Positions 26,127 through 35,629 of a DNA stretch of 64,000 nt are shown here, piece by piece. A program made the position numbers and the translations under genes. The first letter of the stretch is position 1. The number at the start of each line of letters is the position of its first letter. The notes beneath the pieces are model-generated. The model was not told the origin of the DNA. It saw only the letters and a program-made list of their open reading frames with translations, and searched no databases. Location: assembly GCA_020633515.1 (NCBI GenBank), contig JACKDM010000005.1, positions 1 to 64,000 on the forward strand, given 5' to 3'. This DNA comes from Myxococcales bacterium. Lineage in GTDB: Bacteria > Myxococcota > Bradymonadia > UBA7976 > UBA1532.

Positions 26127-27662
26127 ATGGCCGGACCGCACGCCGCTCGAATCGGGCAGCAGATCGGCGCCTACGTGCTCGAACGCCTCCTCGGCCGGGG
26201 AGGCATGAGCCTCGTCTTCTTCGCCCGCCACCGCGTCACCGGCCAGAGCGCCGCGATCAAGATCCTGCAACGCGGGCTCCCCGAGAACATCGTCGCCGCC
26301 CGCCGCCTCGAGCAGGAGGCCCGCACCATCGCGCGGATCGACCACCCGCACGTCGTGCGCCTCTACGACGCCGGCCGCACCCCCGACGGGCTCCCCTACT
26401 TCGCGATGGAGTACCTCGAAGGCGAGTCGCTCGCGCGCGTCTTCGCCCGCCACGGCCGCCTCCCCGTCCCCCGCATGATCGAGATCGTGCGCCAGATGCT
26501 CAGCGCGCTCCAGGAGGCCCACGCGCTCGACATCGTGCACCGCGACATCAAGCCCGACAACGTCTTCCTCGTGCAGCAACCGGGCAACGACGACTTCGTC
26601 AAGATGCTCGACTTCGGCATCGCCAAGCTCATCGGCCCGCAGCCGCACACCGCGGTCGAGTCGGTGCAAGGCGTCGTGCTCGGCACCCCCGAGTACCTCT
26701 CGCCCGAGGTCGCGATGGACGTCGACGCGCTCCCGGCCAGCGACATCTACGCCGTCGGCGTCATCCTCTTCGAAGGCCTCACCGGCCGCCTCCCGTTCAC
26801 CGGCCGCACCCCCACCCAGATCGCCGAGCACCACTGCTTCACCCCGCCCCCGAGCCCGCGCAGCTTCGTGCCCGACCTGCCCGTCGAGCTCGAGCGCATC
26901 GTGCTGCGCTGCCTCAACAAGGACCCCGCCGAGCGCTACCGCGACGCCGAGGCGCTCACCCAGGCGCTCCGCGCGATCGGCGGCCTCGCGCCCGCCGCGC
27001 CACCCGACCGCAGCGCCACCGACGAGCTCCCCCGCATCGTCGGCGGCGACCCCCTCGACGCCGTCGAAGACACCATCCGCCGCGCCCTCCGCGAGCCCGA
27101 CGGCCCCCGCCTCGCCGCGCTCGACGTGCTCGCCGCCCGCACCGAGGCGCTCGACAGCGAACGCGACGCGCTCCTCGCCAAGCTCGAAGGCGACGACGGC
27201 GTCCTCGACCTCGAACGCGCGCTCATCGACGCGCTCACCGAGAGCGAGTCCCTCGCCGACGAGATCCGCCGCCTCCGCGAAGCCCTCCGCACCGAGCACG
27301 CCCCGCCCGCCGGCGACGACGACGCGGTCGCGCTCATGACCGCCTTCGACCTCGACGACACCCTCGACCCCACCCGCCGCGGCCGCCTCGAACGCCTCGA
27401 ACGCCGCGCGCCGACGCTCGAACAGGACGAAGACCGCCGCGCCGCGCTCGCCTCCCGGATCGAAGAGATGGTCTCCCGCCGCGCCCGCATCGACGTGCGC
27501 TGCGCCCGCCTCGAAGCCGACCTGCTCCTCCGCCGCGCGCAGGAGACCAGCCGCCGCGCCCGCGCGCAGAGCCGCCTCGAAGGGCTGCAGATCGAGATCG
27601 AGGCGCTGCGCCAGCGCCGGGCCCGCGAGATGGCGCGGCTCGTCCTGCGCCGGGCGCCCTGA
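26127..27662 (+). CDS. Ser/Thr protein kinase with C-terminal coiled coil
   Basis: A 511-residue cytoplasmic Hanks-type kinase from ATG 26127, the start giving the domain immediately (IGAYVLERLLGRGGMSLVFF). Catalytic elements are intact: AAIKILQRG, HRDIKPDN, DFGIAKL and GTPEYLSPEV, domain ~15-285. Residues ~320-505 are charged and helical (Arg/Glu/Leu heptads), probably coiled coil; there is no TM segment. Coupling to the propeller lipoprotein and proximity to two FHA proteins make it the likely phosphodonor of this block. No terminator directly follows. Confidence 0.93.
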   Translation: MAGPHAARIGQQIGAYVLERLLGRGGMSLVFFARHRVTGQSAAIKILQRGLPENIVAARRLEQEARTIARIDHPHVVRLYDAGRTPDGLPYFAMEYLEGESLARVFARHGRLPVPRMIEIVRQMLSALQEAHALDIVHRDIKPDNVFLVQQPGNDDFVKMLDFGIAKLIGPQPHTAVESVQGVVLGTPEYLSPEVAMDVDALPASDIYAVGVILFEGLTGRLPFTGRTPTQIAEHHCFTPPPSPRSFVPDLPVELERIVLRCLNKDPAERYRDAEALTQALRAIGGLAPAAPPDRSATDELPRIVGGDPLDAVEDTIRRALREPDGPRLAALDVLAARTEALDSERDALLAKLEGDDGVLDLERALIDALTESESLADEIRRLREALRTEHAPPAGDDDAVALMTAFDLDDTLDPTRRGRLERLERRAPTLEQDEDRRAALASRIEEMVSRRARIDVRCARLEADLLLRRAQETSRRARAQSRLEGLQIEIEALRQRRAREMARLVLRRAP

Positions 27663-28228
27663 GCGCCGCGCGAGGCCGCCGCCGACGCTGCGTTCTGTAG
27701 ACCGCTACCGCCGCCGCTGCTCGGTCGCTCGGAGAACGCCTCGCCACCAGCCGCATCGATGCTTCGAAAAGCAGACGCCCGGCCTGGGGTGAGGCCGGGC
27801 GTCGAGCGCGCCGCCGGCTGGGGTATGCCAGCGCGCGCCGGTGATGGGATGGGTCGCAAGGAGCGCCCGGGGCCGTGGGTCGCGGCCGCGGTCGCACCCC
27901 TCACATCGGCGGCCGCGTCGCCCGAGCGAGCGCCTTCTTCGAAGCCCGCGGCGCCGACGCGACCATCGCACCGCAACCCATCGACACTACTCCGGATTTT
28001 TCTGCGCCCCCGCCGCGCCCCGACCGCAGCTTTTTCTCAGGTCTCCGCCCGGAGTGCCGATGACGGTCATGAGAGGGCAGCTTCACCGAATCGAGATCAC
28101 TTGACCGCGCCCCCCGAGGTGGCGCGGGTCGCCGCCTTCGGGCTAGATTGGGCATCCGCGAGGAGCGGCGTCGCGCGTGGGCGGGTGGCCCGCGGGCGCT
28201 GGTGGCCGCCGCGGGGGGGAAGAACACG
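27663..28228 (+). other. Intergenic region, no gene seen
   Basis: This 566-nt spacer has no frame with coding bias. It contains a long perfect hairpin (27774-27803), two T5 runs (27998-28002 and 28032-28036), and near 28144 the hexamer TAGATT in the context GGGCTAGATTGG, which may be the -10 box of the PKD gene (no convincing -35; TTGACC lies 37 nt further up). Confidence 0.4.
27774..27803 (-). terminator. Strong perfect hairpin, terminator-like
   Basis: GACGCCCGGCCT (27774-27785) pairs perfectly over 12 bp with AGGCCGGGCGTC (27792-27803), loop GGGGTG. A-tract CGAAAAGCA lies on its left, so the U-run would follow the stem only for leftward transcription; rightward it lacks a U-tract. It may still block readthrough from the kinase gene, or be bidirectional and weak. 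Confidence 0.4.
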
Positions 28229-31200
28229 ATGCGCATCATGCTGGCGGTCCTCGCCGCGCTGTGGACGGCGCCGGCGCTGGCCGAGGTGACCCTCGACAGC
28301 CCCAACGGCACCCGATTCCGGATCGACGACCTCGGCGACGGCGGCCTCGACGGCCCCGCCGCCTTCGCCGGCTGGCCGCGCCTCTGCGTGCGGATCGCGG
28401 GCGGCGCGGGCGACTGCGCGGCGGCCGAGATCTACGACGCCGCCGGCGCCGCCTCGGGGCGCGAGCTCAACAACCGCCAGGTCGTGCTCGCCCCCGACAC
28501 GCTCGCCGGGCTCACCGTACGCCGCAAGGTCTTCGTACCCAACGCCGGCCAGCCCCTCGCCAACGCGTTCGTCCGCTACCTCGACCTCCTCCAGAACAAC
28601 ACCGGCGCCCCCATCACCGTCAGCGTGCGCGTCGGCACCGCCGCCCAGAACAGCGGCCGCCTCGGCGTCGACGGCCTCACCGTCTGGCGCACCCGCTCCG
28701 ACGACGCCGTGCTCGACGCCGCCGACCGCTGGCTCGTCGTCGACGACGCCAACGAGGCCGGCGGCGCCGCCGCGGTCGGCGCGCTCGTCTTCGGCGCCGG
28801 CGCCCGCGCTACCCCCGCTCGCATCGGGCTCGGCTACCCCACCGCCGGCGACGACCAGGCCCTCGCCTGGGACTTCGACCAGGTCACCATCGCGCCCGGC
28901 GCGACCGCCGCGATCCTCACCCTCGTCGTTCACGAAGCCGGCCGCGTCGCCGCGATCGACGAGGTCGACTACCTGCTCCGCGCCCGCGACGGCGACGTGC
29001 TCTTCGGCCTCACCGACGACGAGCGCCGCGCGATCCGCAACTTCGACGTCGACCCCCAGAACGGCGCCGCGCTCGCCGACGCCGGCGGCCCCTACAACGC
29101 CGCCGAGGGCGAGCAGGTGCAGCTCAGCGCCTCGGGCTCGTTCGACCCCGAGGGCCAGCCGCTGACCTATGAGTGGGACTTCGACGGCGACGGGCAGTAC
29201 GACGACGCGATCGGCCCCAACGCCTTCCACACCCTGCCCGACGACGGCGTCTACACCATCGCGCTCCGCGTCCGCGACGCCGGCGGCAAGGTCGACCTCG
29301 ACACCGCCCGCATCGTCGTCCGCAACGTCGCGCCCCGGGTCGACGGGGTCAACACCGACAGCCCGATCGGCGAAGGCCAGCGCCTCAACGTCGACGTGCA
29401 GGTCACCGATCCCGGCGCCGACGCGCTCACCTTCGAGTTCGACTGGGACGGCGACGGCGTCTACGAGGAGCTCGGCGTCGACCAGCCGCGCTGGGACCAC
29501 CTCTACCGCGACGACGGCATCTTCAACGTCGGCGTCCGCGTCCGCGACGACGACGGCGGGGTGGGGGAGAGCATGTTCCGGGTCGTCGTCGAGAACATCG
29601 CGCCCCGGATCTTCAACGTCGCCGTGCCCCCCCAGGTCGCCGAGGGCGCCGACTTCCAGATCCTCGTCACCGCCACCGATCCCGGCGACGACCGGGTCAG
29701 CTACGGCTACGACCTCGACGCCGACGGCGTCGACGACCGCGCCGGCGAGGGCCTCGACCGCATCACGACCCGCTTCGGCGACAACGGCCTCTTCAACGTG
29801 CGCGTCACCGTCTGCGACGACCAGGGCGCGTGCAACCAGCGCGTGCAGGCGGTCAACGTCGGCAACCGCAACCCCAGCATCGTGCGCATCACCGACAACG
29901 GCCCGGTCCCCGAAGGCTCGCCGATCACGGTCACCGTCGAGGCGACCGATCCCGCCGGCGCCAATGACCCGCTGGTCTACTCGTTCGATTGGGACAACGA
30001 CGGCGAGTTCGCCGACGACGTGCAGGACCAGCCGCCGCCCGCGCAGCAGCACGTCTACCGGCAGCAGGGCTTCTACTTCGTCGGCGTGCGCGTGCGAGAC
30101 GACGACAACGGCCTCGCGATCGGCAACACCCGGATCGAGGTCGTCAACGTCGCCCCGACCGCCGCGCTCGTCGGGCCGCCGGCCGGGCTCGAAGGCGAGG
30201 CGCTCGCCTTCACCTGCTCCGGCGACGACCCCGGCGACGACCGGCTCAGCTACGACTGGGACCTCGACGGCGACGGCACCTTCGAACTGCTCGCCGCCGC
30301 CGCCGAGCAGCGCCCGGTCTTCCGCCAGGAGGGCCGCTACGACGTGCGCTGCCGCGTCTCCGACGGCGACGGCGGCGTCGACACCGCGAGCGCCGAGGTC
30401 ATCGTCAGCAACGCTCGCCCCACGCTCGTGCTCGAGGTGGCGAGCCCCCAGGACGAAGGCGCCGAGGTCGTCGTGCGCGCCGTCGCGACCGAGCCCGGCG
30501 ACGACACCCTCACCTACCGCTTCGACTTCGACGACGACGGCGTCCCCGAGATCGACGGCGCGACCGGCGCCGGCGCCGAGATCGGCCGCCACGTCTACCG
30601 CGACCAGGGCCTCTACACCGTCCGCGTCGTCGTCGACGACGGCACCGACTCGATCGACGCGACCGCGGTGATCGACATCCGCAACGTCGCCCCGCTCGTG
30701 CGGCTGACGAGCAACGCGCCGGTCGACGAGGGGCAGGAGCTCGTCATCACCGCCGAGGTCAGCGACCCCGGCGACGACGCGGTCACCCTGCGCTGGGACC
30801 TCGACGGCGACGGCGAGTACGAGCTCGAAGAGCCGCTCGGCGAGGCGGTGATCGAGCGCGCCGCGATCGCGGCCGACGACGCCGACTACGAGGTCACGGT
30901 CATGGCCATCGACGAGGACGGCGGCGAGACCATCGTCAGCGTCGACGTGCGCGTCGAGAACGTGCCCCCGAGCTTCCCCGCGCAGTTCCAGCTCCCGCCC
31001 GCGCTCGAAGGCCAGCCCTACCCCGGCACCGTGCCCGCCAACGACCCCGCCGGGCCCGCCGACCCGCTCGTCTTCAGCCTCATCGACCCGCCCGCCGGCG
31101 TCGAGATCCAGCCCGTCACCGGCCAGATCCTGTGGGTGCCCGACTACGACGACTACCTCGACAGCCCCATCGAGCTCACCGTGCGCGTCGACGACGGCGA

Positions 31201-32800
31201 CGGCGGCCGCGCCGAGGTCGAGATCAGCGTCGACGTGCTCCCCCGCGACGACGACGGCGACCTCATCCCCGACAGCTTCGAAGAGCAGACCTGCGACCCC
31301 GACGAGCCCGCGATCTGCCTCGACCCCACCGATCCCGCCGACGCGCGCGACGACCCCGACGGCGACGGCCGCGACAACCTCACCGAGTGGATGGAGGGCA
31401 CCGATCCGTTCTACTTCGAGGGCCCCGACACCCCGATCCCGCAGGCGCCGGTCGACGGGAGCCGCATCGCGACGCTCACCCCGGCGCTCACCGTGAGCTG
31501 GGTCGAGAACCCGGTCGGCGACGCGGTGCAGATCGTCTTCGAGGTCTACGCCGACGCCGCGCTCCAGACCCGGGTCGCCGAGAGCGACCCCGTCGACCAG
31601 TCCGAAGAAGACGGCGAGCCGACGAGCTGGGAGCCGCCGATCGGGCTGCTCTTCGAAGACGCCTGGTACTACTGGCGGGCGCGCGCGGTCTCGGGCGAGG
31701 CGACGAGCGAGTGGTCGTTCGCTGCGAGCTTCCGCACCAACGCCACCAACCAGCCGCCGACCGCGCCGGTGCTCGTCGGCCCGCCCGACGGCGCCTCGGT
31801 CGACGTCCGCACCCCGACCTTCACCGCGATGCCCTCCGTCGACCTCGACGAGGACGAGATCCGCTACATCTTCAACATCTACGACGTGCGCACCCAGAAC
31901 GGCGTCGGCACGCTGCGCGCCGGCGTCGTCGAGTTCACCCCCTCGGGCGCGCTCTCGGAGAACGCGACGATCGAGTGGGAGGTCGTCGCGGTCGACTCGG
32001 CGGGCGCCGAGACGTCGAGCGGGCGGTGGTCGTTCCAGGTCGACAGCGAGAACGCCGCGCCGACCGCGCCCGTCTTCGTCGACCCCGCGCCGCCTGCGCG
32101 CCCCAACCAGCGCCCGCTCGTCAACTCGCTCACCCCCGCGATCGTCGTCGGCGGCGCCGTCGACGAGGACGGCGACCCGGTGCGCTACGTCGTCGCGGTC
32201 TACGACGCGGCCGGTGAGCTCATCGAAGAGAGCGCCCCGATCGACGCCGACGGCGACGGGCAGGCGACCTGGACACCCGGCGCGCCGCTCACCGAGAACG
32301 CCGACCACGTCCTCACCGCCTACGCGCTCGACCCCAGCGACGCCGCGTCGGCGATCACCTCGCTCCCGGTCTTCGTCTCCGCCGTCGACGAGCCGCCCCC
32401 GGTGCCCGAGCCCACCTCACCGGCCGACGGCGTCACCATCGGCGCCGACGAGGCGGTCATGATCTGGACCGAGGTCGACGACCCCGAGCGCCAGACGCCG
32501 GTCGGCTACGTCGTCGAGTACTGCGACATCGACGGCGAGTGCTTCACCGCCGAGCGCGAGCGCACCTCGTACGGCATCACCGAGCTCGCCGAGCCGGGGC
32601 AGCGCTACACCTGGCGCGTCAAGGCGGTCGATCCGGCCGGCAACGAGTCGGCGTGGAGCGCGCAGCGCGTCTTCAGCATCCGCCGCACCGCCGAGAGCGT
32701 CAGCAGCGGCTGCGGCTGCGACGCGACCGACCGCGCGCCCGCGCCGTGGACCTTCGCGCTGCTGCTCGTCGGCCTCATCGGCCTCCGCCGCCGCCGCTGA
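28229..32800 (+). CDS. Large PKD-repeat surface protein with MYXO-CTERM tail
   Basis: A 1523-residue secreted protein from ATG 28229 (GGGGGGAAG upstream; MRIMLAVLAALWTAPALA signal peptide). After a ~270-residue N-terminal domain come about seven PKD-type domains (each with YEWDFDGDGQYDD/FDWDGDGVYEE-like and VRVRDDDGGVGESMF-like strands, joined by NVAP), a cadherin-like putative Ig domain, an acidic TSP3-like segment (~1010-1050), then four FN3-like domains. The end VSSGCGCDATD, hydrophobic helix, RRRR is the MYXO-CTERM signal for myxosortase cleavage and surface anchoring. Role: adhesin or surface scaffold; substrate unknown. Confidence 0.9.
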   Translation: MRIMLAVLAALWTAPALAEVTLDSPNGTRFRIDDLGDGGLDGPAAFAGWPRLCVRIAGGAGDCAAAEIYDAAGAASGRELNNRQVVLAPDTLAGLTVRRKVFVPNAGQPLANAFVRYLDLLQNNTGAPITVSVRVGTAAQNSGRLGVDGLTVWRTRSDDAVLDAADRWLVVDDANEAGGAAAVGALVFGAGARATPARIGLGYPTAGDDQALAWDFDQVTIAPGATAAILTLVVHEAGRVAAIDEVDYLLRARDGDVLFGLTDDERRAIRNFDVDPQNGAALADAGGPYNAAEGEQVQLSASGSFDPEGQPLTYEWDFDGDGQYDDAIGPNAFHTLPDDGVYTIALRVRDAGGKVDLDTARIVVRNVAPRVDGVNTDSPIGEGQRLNVDVQVTDPGADALTFEFDWDGDGVYEELGVDQPRWDHLYRDDGIFNVGVRVRDDDGGVGESMFRVVVENIAPRIFNVAVPPQVAEGADFQILVTATDPGDDRVSYGYDLDADGVDDRAGEGLDRITTRFGDNGLFNVRVTVCDDQGACNQRVQAVNVGNRNPSIVRITDNGPVPEGSPITVTVEATDPAGANDPLVYSFDWDNDGEFADDVQDQPPPAQQHVYRQQGFYFVGVRVRDDDNGLAIGNTRIEVVNVAPTAALVGPPAGLEGEALAFTCSGDDPGDDRLSYDWDLDGDGTFELLAAAAEQRPVFRQEGRYDVRCRVSDGDGGVDTASAEVIVSNARPTLVLEVASPQDEGAEVVVRAVATEPGDDTLTYRFDFDDDGVPEIDGATGAGAEIGRHVYRDQGLYTVRVVVDDGTDSIDATAVIDIRNVAPLVRLTSNAPVDEGQELVITAEVSDPGDDAVTLRWDLDGDGEYELEEPLGEAVIERAAIAADDADYEVTVMAIDEDGGETIVSVDVRVENVPPSFPAQFQLPPALEGQPYPGTVPANDPAGPADPLVFSLIDPPAGVEIQPVTGQILWVPDYDDYLDSPIELTVRVDDGDGGRAEVEISVDVLPRDDDGDLIPDSFEEQTCDPDEPAICLDPTDPADARDDPDGDGRDNLTEWMEGTDPFYFEGPDTPIPQAPVDGSRIATLTPALTVSWVENPVGDAVQIVFEVYADAALQTRVAESDPVDQSEEDGEPTSWEPPIGLLFEDAWYYWRARAVSGEATSEWSFAASFRTNATNQPPTAPVLVGPPDGASVDVRTPTFTAMPSVDLDEDEIRYIFNIYDVRTQNGVGTLRAGVVEFTPSGALSENATIEWEVVAVDSAGAETSSGRWSFQVDSENAAPTAPVFVDPAPPARPNQRPLVNSLTPAIVVGGAVDEDGDPVRYVVAVYDAAGELIEESAPIDADGDGQATWTPGAPLTENADHVLTAYALDPSDAASAITSLPVFVSAVDEPPPVPEPTSPADGVTIGADEAVMIWTEVDDPERQTPVGYVVEYCDIDGECFTAERERTSYGITELAEPGQRYTWRVKAVDPAGNESAWSAQRVFSIRRTAESVSSGCGCDATDRAPAPWTFALLLVGLIGLRRRR

Positions 32801-32887
32801 GTCGTCTCTCTGCCGTGCTCATCCGGCCGCCCTGCGGGCGGGATCTCCGCAGCGTCGTCGGGCAGAGCCCCTCCTCCTCGCTCCGAC

Positions 32888-32909
32888 CCGTCCGGCTCTG
32901 GCCGGACGG
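32888..32909. terminator. Hairpin between convergent genes
   Basis: CCGTCCGGC (32888-32896), loop TCTG, GCCGGACGG (32901-32909): a perfect 9-bp stem with a tetraloop in the 148-nt gap between the convergent PKD and kinase-FGE genes. No clear U-tract on either side, as is usual in such GC-rich genomes. Confidence 0.5.
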
Positions 32910-32948
32910 CCTCCTTGCGCTCGGCGGTTCGCTTCGCTCACGGCTGAC

Positions 32949-35525
32949 TCAGGGGAGCTCACGCACCAACCGGAACCCGATGCTCGCCTGCGTGCGCGCC
33001 GGGCTCGCCCCCCACCGCCCCGCCGCCCGGCACGCGAAGCCGTACAGGCTGAACGCCCCGCCCCGCACCGCCCGCTGGTTCGCCTCGAACCACCCGTCCA
33101 CCCACTCGCGCACCCCGCCCGCCAGATCACGCACCCCGTAAGGCGAACAGTCGGTCGTAAACCGCCCCACCGCCTTCGGCAGCGGATCACCCGGCACGCT
33201 CCCCCGCGTCGAGCAGAAGGTCGGATCGAAGTGGTCCCCCCACGGATAGCGCCGCCCGTCGGGGCCACGCGCCGCCTTCTCCCACTCGTCCTCGGTCGGC
33301 AGCCGATAGCGGGCGCCGCGCTGCTCGCCGAGCCACCCGGCATAGGCGAGCGCGTCGTCGTAGCTCACCCCGCACACCGGCCAGTCGGGCTGCCACTCGT
33401 CGCCCTCCCGGTCCCGGATCGGCGCCGCCCAGCACGCCGGCGGATCGAAGAGCGGCACGCCGTTCTCCCGCGGCGCCCGCCGCGCGGCCTCGGCCGGATC
33501 GAGCGCCGCGAGGAACGCGAAGTACTGCGCCACGGTGACCGGGTGCCGCGCGATCACGAAGCCCTCGACCGACACCGCCCGCGCCGGCCCCGCGAGGAGC
33601 GCGTCGGGGTCGCCGCCGCGGCTGAACTCGCCCGGCGGCACATACACCCACTCCTCGCCGAGCGGCGGCGGCAGCGTGAACGCCGCGCGCAGCTCGTCCC
33701 CCTGCCACGCCATCAGCGGCAGCTTCACCGTCGCCCGCCCCGGCGCCGAGAGCACCACCAGCAGCCGCCCGGTCGGCACCTCGGCGAGCAGCGGCGTCAC
33801 CCCCAGCGGCCGCGGGTCGCGCGGCACCAGCACCCGGTCTTCGAGCGCGTAGCGATACAGCACCGCCTCCGCCCCCGCCGGCTCCACCTCGATCGCCAGC
33901 CGCACCGGCCGATCCAGCCGCGGCGCGTAGCGATCGTCCGCCAGCCGCCGCACCGCCTCCGCGTGCCGCGCCGCCGCCCGCGGATCGACGGCGGCCTGCG
34001 CCGCCCGATAGCGCCGCCAGTGCAGCCCCGCCAGCTCCCGCCGCGCCGCCATCACCCCCGCGTCGAGCTCCAGCGCCCGCCCCAGCTTGCCCTCCGCGAA
34101 GCGCTCCGCCCGCTCGATCTCGTCGGCCACCGTCGCCCGCCGATCCTCGAGCTGCCAGCGCGCCCGCTTCTCCGCCAGCGGCTCGTGCCCCGACAGCGCC
34201 GGCCCCGCCGCCAGCTCCGCGTCCAGCCGCGCCCGCTCCTCCTCCAGCGTGCGCACGTACCACAGCGACTCCTCGCCCTCCCCGCACAGCGCCTCGGCCG
34301 CCTGCCGCCGCCGCTCGGCCTCCCGCCGCCCCGCCGACCACGCCTCGAGCTCCCGATGCAGCGCCCGCGCGCTCTCGATCCGCCGCTCCGGATCCCGCGC
34401 CAGCGCGTGCATGCAGATCTCCTCCAGATCCACCGGGATCTCCCGCCCCGGCGCCCGCGCCCGCGGCGGCTCCACGTCGCTGCCCGCGGTCGCGATCAAG
34501 AGCTGCCACGTCGAAGTCGCCGCGTGCGGCCGCGTCCCCGTCAGCACCTCGTACAGCATCGCCCCGATCGCCCACACATCCGAGCGCCCATCCGCCGGGC
34601 GCCCCATCGCCTGCTCCGGCGCCATGTACCCCGGCGTGCCCACGATCGCGCCCTCCTGCGTCGCGAGCGGCGCGGCCACCAGCTCGACCAGCGACACCGG
34701 CCCGGTCCCCGCGATCGGCACCCGCGGCACATCCGGCGGCGACACCCCGGCCCGCGCGATCCCCCAATCCATCACCATCACCTCGCCGAAGTCGCCCACC
34801 ATCACGTTCTCGGGCTTCAGATCGCGGTGCACCACCCCCTTCGCGTGCGCGTAGTCGACCGCCATCGCCACCTGGATCAGCACCCGCACCAGCCGATACA
34901 GCCCGCCGCTCTCCGGCGCCACCGAGCCATCGGCGAGCCCGTCGAGCAGCGCCCGCAGCGAGCGCCCCCGCACCCGCTTCATGCAGATCACCGGCCGCCC
35001 GTCGGGCAGCACCGCGATGTCGTGCACCGGCACCACGCTCGGATGTTCGAGCTGCCCGGTGATCTGCGCCTCCGCCATGAAGCGCCGCAGCGCCCGCGGA
35101 TCGCGCAGACCGCGGCGCAGCACCTTGAGCGCGACCGGGCGATCGAGGAGCCGATCGGTCGCCGCGAGCACCTCCCCGGTGCCGCCCACCCCGAGCGGGC
35201 CATCGACGGCGTAGCGGTCTTCGAAGCGGCGGGGGTCGAGGCCGAGGCGCTCGATGTCGAGCGCGGGCATGTCGGGCGGCGGGCCGAGCAGGGTGTGCTC
35301 CCCCGGCGCGATGGTCTCGGCGAACGAGGCGTCCTCATCGAGCTCGGGCGGCGGCAGCGCCTCGATCGAGCCCGTCGTCTCCTCGCCCGCGCCGAGCTCG
35401 GCGAGCAGCGCCTCGACGCTCGCCTCGCCCCGGCCCGCCCGCCAGCAGACGGTCGCGAGCTCGGCGGCGTCGATGAGGCCGGCGGCGAAGGCGGCCTGCG
35501 CGCGGCGGAGATCGGAGGCGTTCAT
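32949..35525 (-). CDS. Ser/Thr kinase fused to a formylglycine-generating-enzyme-like domain
   Basis: An 858-residue fusion. Residues ~100-390 are an intact Hanks kinase (DGPLGVGGTGEVLAATDRLL, VALKVLRRG, HRDLKPENV, DWGIARAG in place of DFG, GTPGYMAPEQ). A helical Arg/Ala/Glu-rich segment (~400-560) with a short beta domain follows, and the last ~230 residues are an FGE-sulfatase/SUMF1 domain (GEFSRGGDP, FVIARHPVTVAQYFAFLAAL, YRLPTEDEWEKAARGPDGRR, YPWG, RGGAFSLYGFACRAAGR, IGFRLVREL). In such fusions the FGE-like domain usually serves as a binding module (C-type lectin fold). No TM helix is visible. It is monocistronic with a divergent lipoprotein upstream. Confidence 0.93.
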   Translation of the reverse strand: MNASDLRRAQAAFAAGLIDAAELATVCWRAGRGEASVEALLAELGAGEETTGSIEALPPPELDEDASFAETIAPGEHTLLGPPPDMPALDIERLGLDPRRFEDRYAVDGPLGVGGTGEVLAATDRLLDRPVALKVLRRGLRDPRALRRFMAEAQITGQLEHPSVVPVHDIAVLPDGRPVICMKRVRGRSLRALLDGLADGSVAPESGGLYRLVRVLIQVAMAVDYAHAKGVVHRDLKPENVMVGDFGEVMVMDWGIARAGVSPPDVPRVPIAGTGPVSLVELVAAPLATQEGAIVGTPGYMAPEQAMGRPADGRSDVWAIGAMLYEVLTGTRPHAATSTWQLLIATAGSDVEPPRARAPGREIPVDLEEICMHALARDPERRIESARALHRELEAWSAGRREAERRRQAAEALCGEGEESLWYVRTLEEERARLDAELAAGPALSGHEPLAEKRARWQLEDRRATVADEIERAERFAEGKLGRALELDAGVMAARRELAGLHWRRYRAAQAAVDPRAAARHAEAVRRLADDRYAPRLDRPVRLAIEVEPAGAEAVLYRYALEDRVLVPRDPRPLGVTPLLAEVPTGRLLVVLSAPGRATVKLPLMAWQGDELRAAFTLPPPLGEEWVYVPPGEFSRGGDPDALLAGPARAVSVEGFVIARHPVTVAQYFAFLAALDPAEAARRAPRENGVPLFDPPACWAAPIRDREGDEWQPDWPVCGVSYDDALAYAGWLGEQRGARYRLPTEDEWEKAARGPDGRRYPWGDHFDPTFCSTRGSVPGDPLPKAVGRFTTDCSPYGVRDLAGGVREWVDGWFEANQRAVRGGAFSLYGFACRAAGRWGASPARTQASIGFRLVRELP

Positions 35526-35569
35526 CGGGCAGGCGCCATCGGGGGATTACAAGGGCCGCCCCCCTTCGG

Positions 35570-35599
35570 TTGCACCGGCGCGGGAGCGGGCCGTACCGT
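35570..35599 (+). promoter_or_regulatory. Candidate promoter for the small lipoprotein gene
   Basis: TTGCAC (35570-35575), 18-nt spacer, TACCGT (35594-35599), 31 nt before GTG 35630, in the divergent spacer after the kinase-FGE start. Confidence 0.45.
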
Positions 35600-35629
35600 A
35601 ACAACCACACGCCTCGGGAGGCAACGACC

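Noticed and set aside
27663..28228. tRNA or small RNA gene in the intergenic region
   Set aside because: No cloverleaf-compatible arms, T-loop consensus or CCA context; only one strong hairpin.
28097..32308. 1403-residue open frame antisense to the PKD gene
   Set aside because: Val/Asp/Gly/Arg-biased translation expected from the complement of GC-rich codons; the sense strand has signal peptide, domains and sorting tail.
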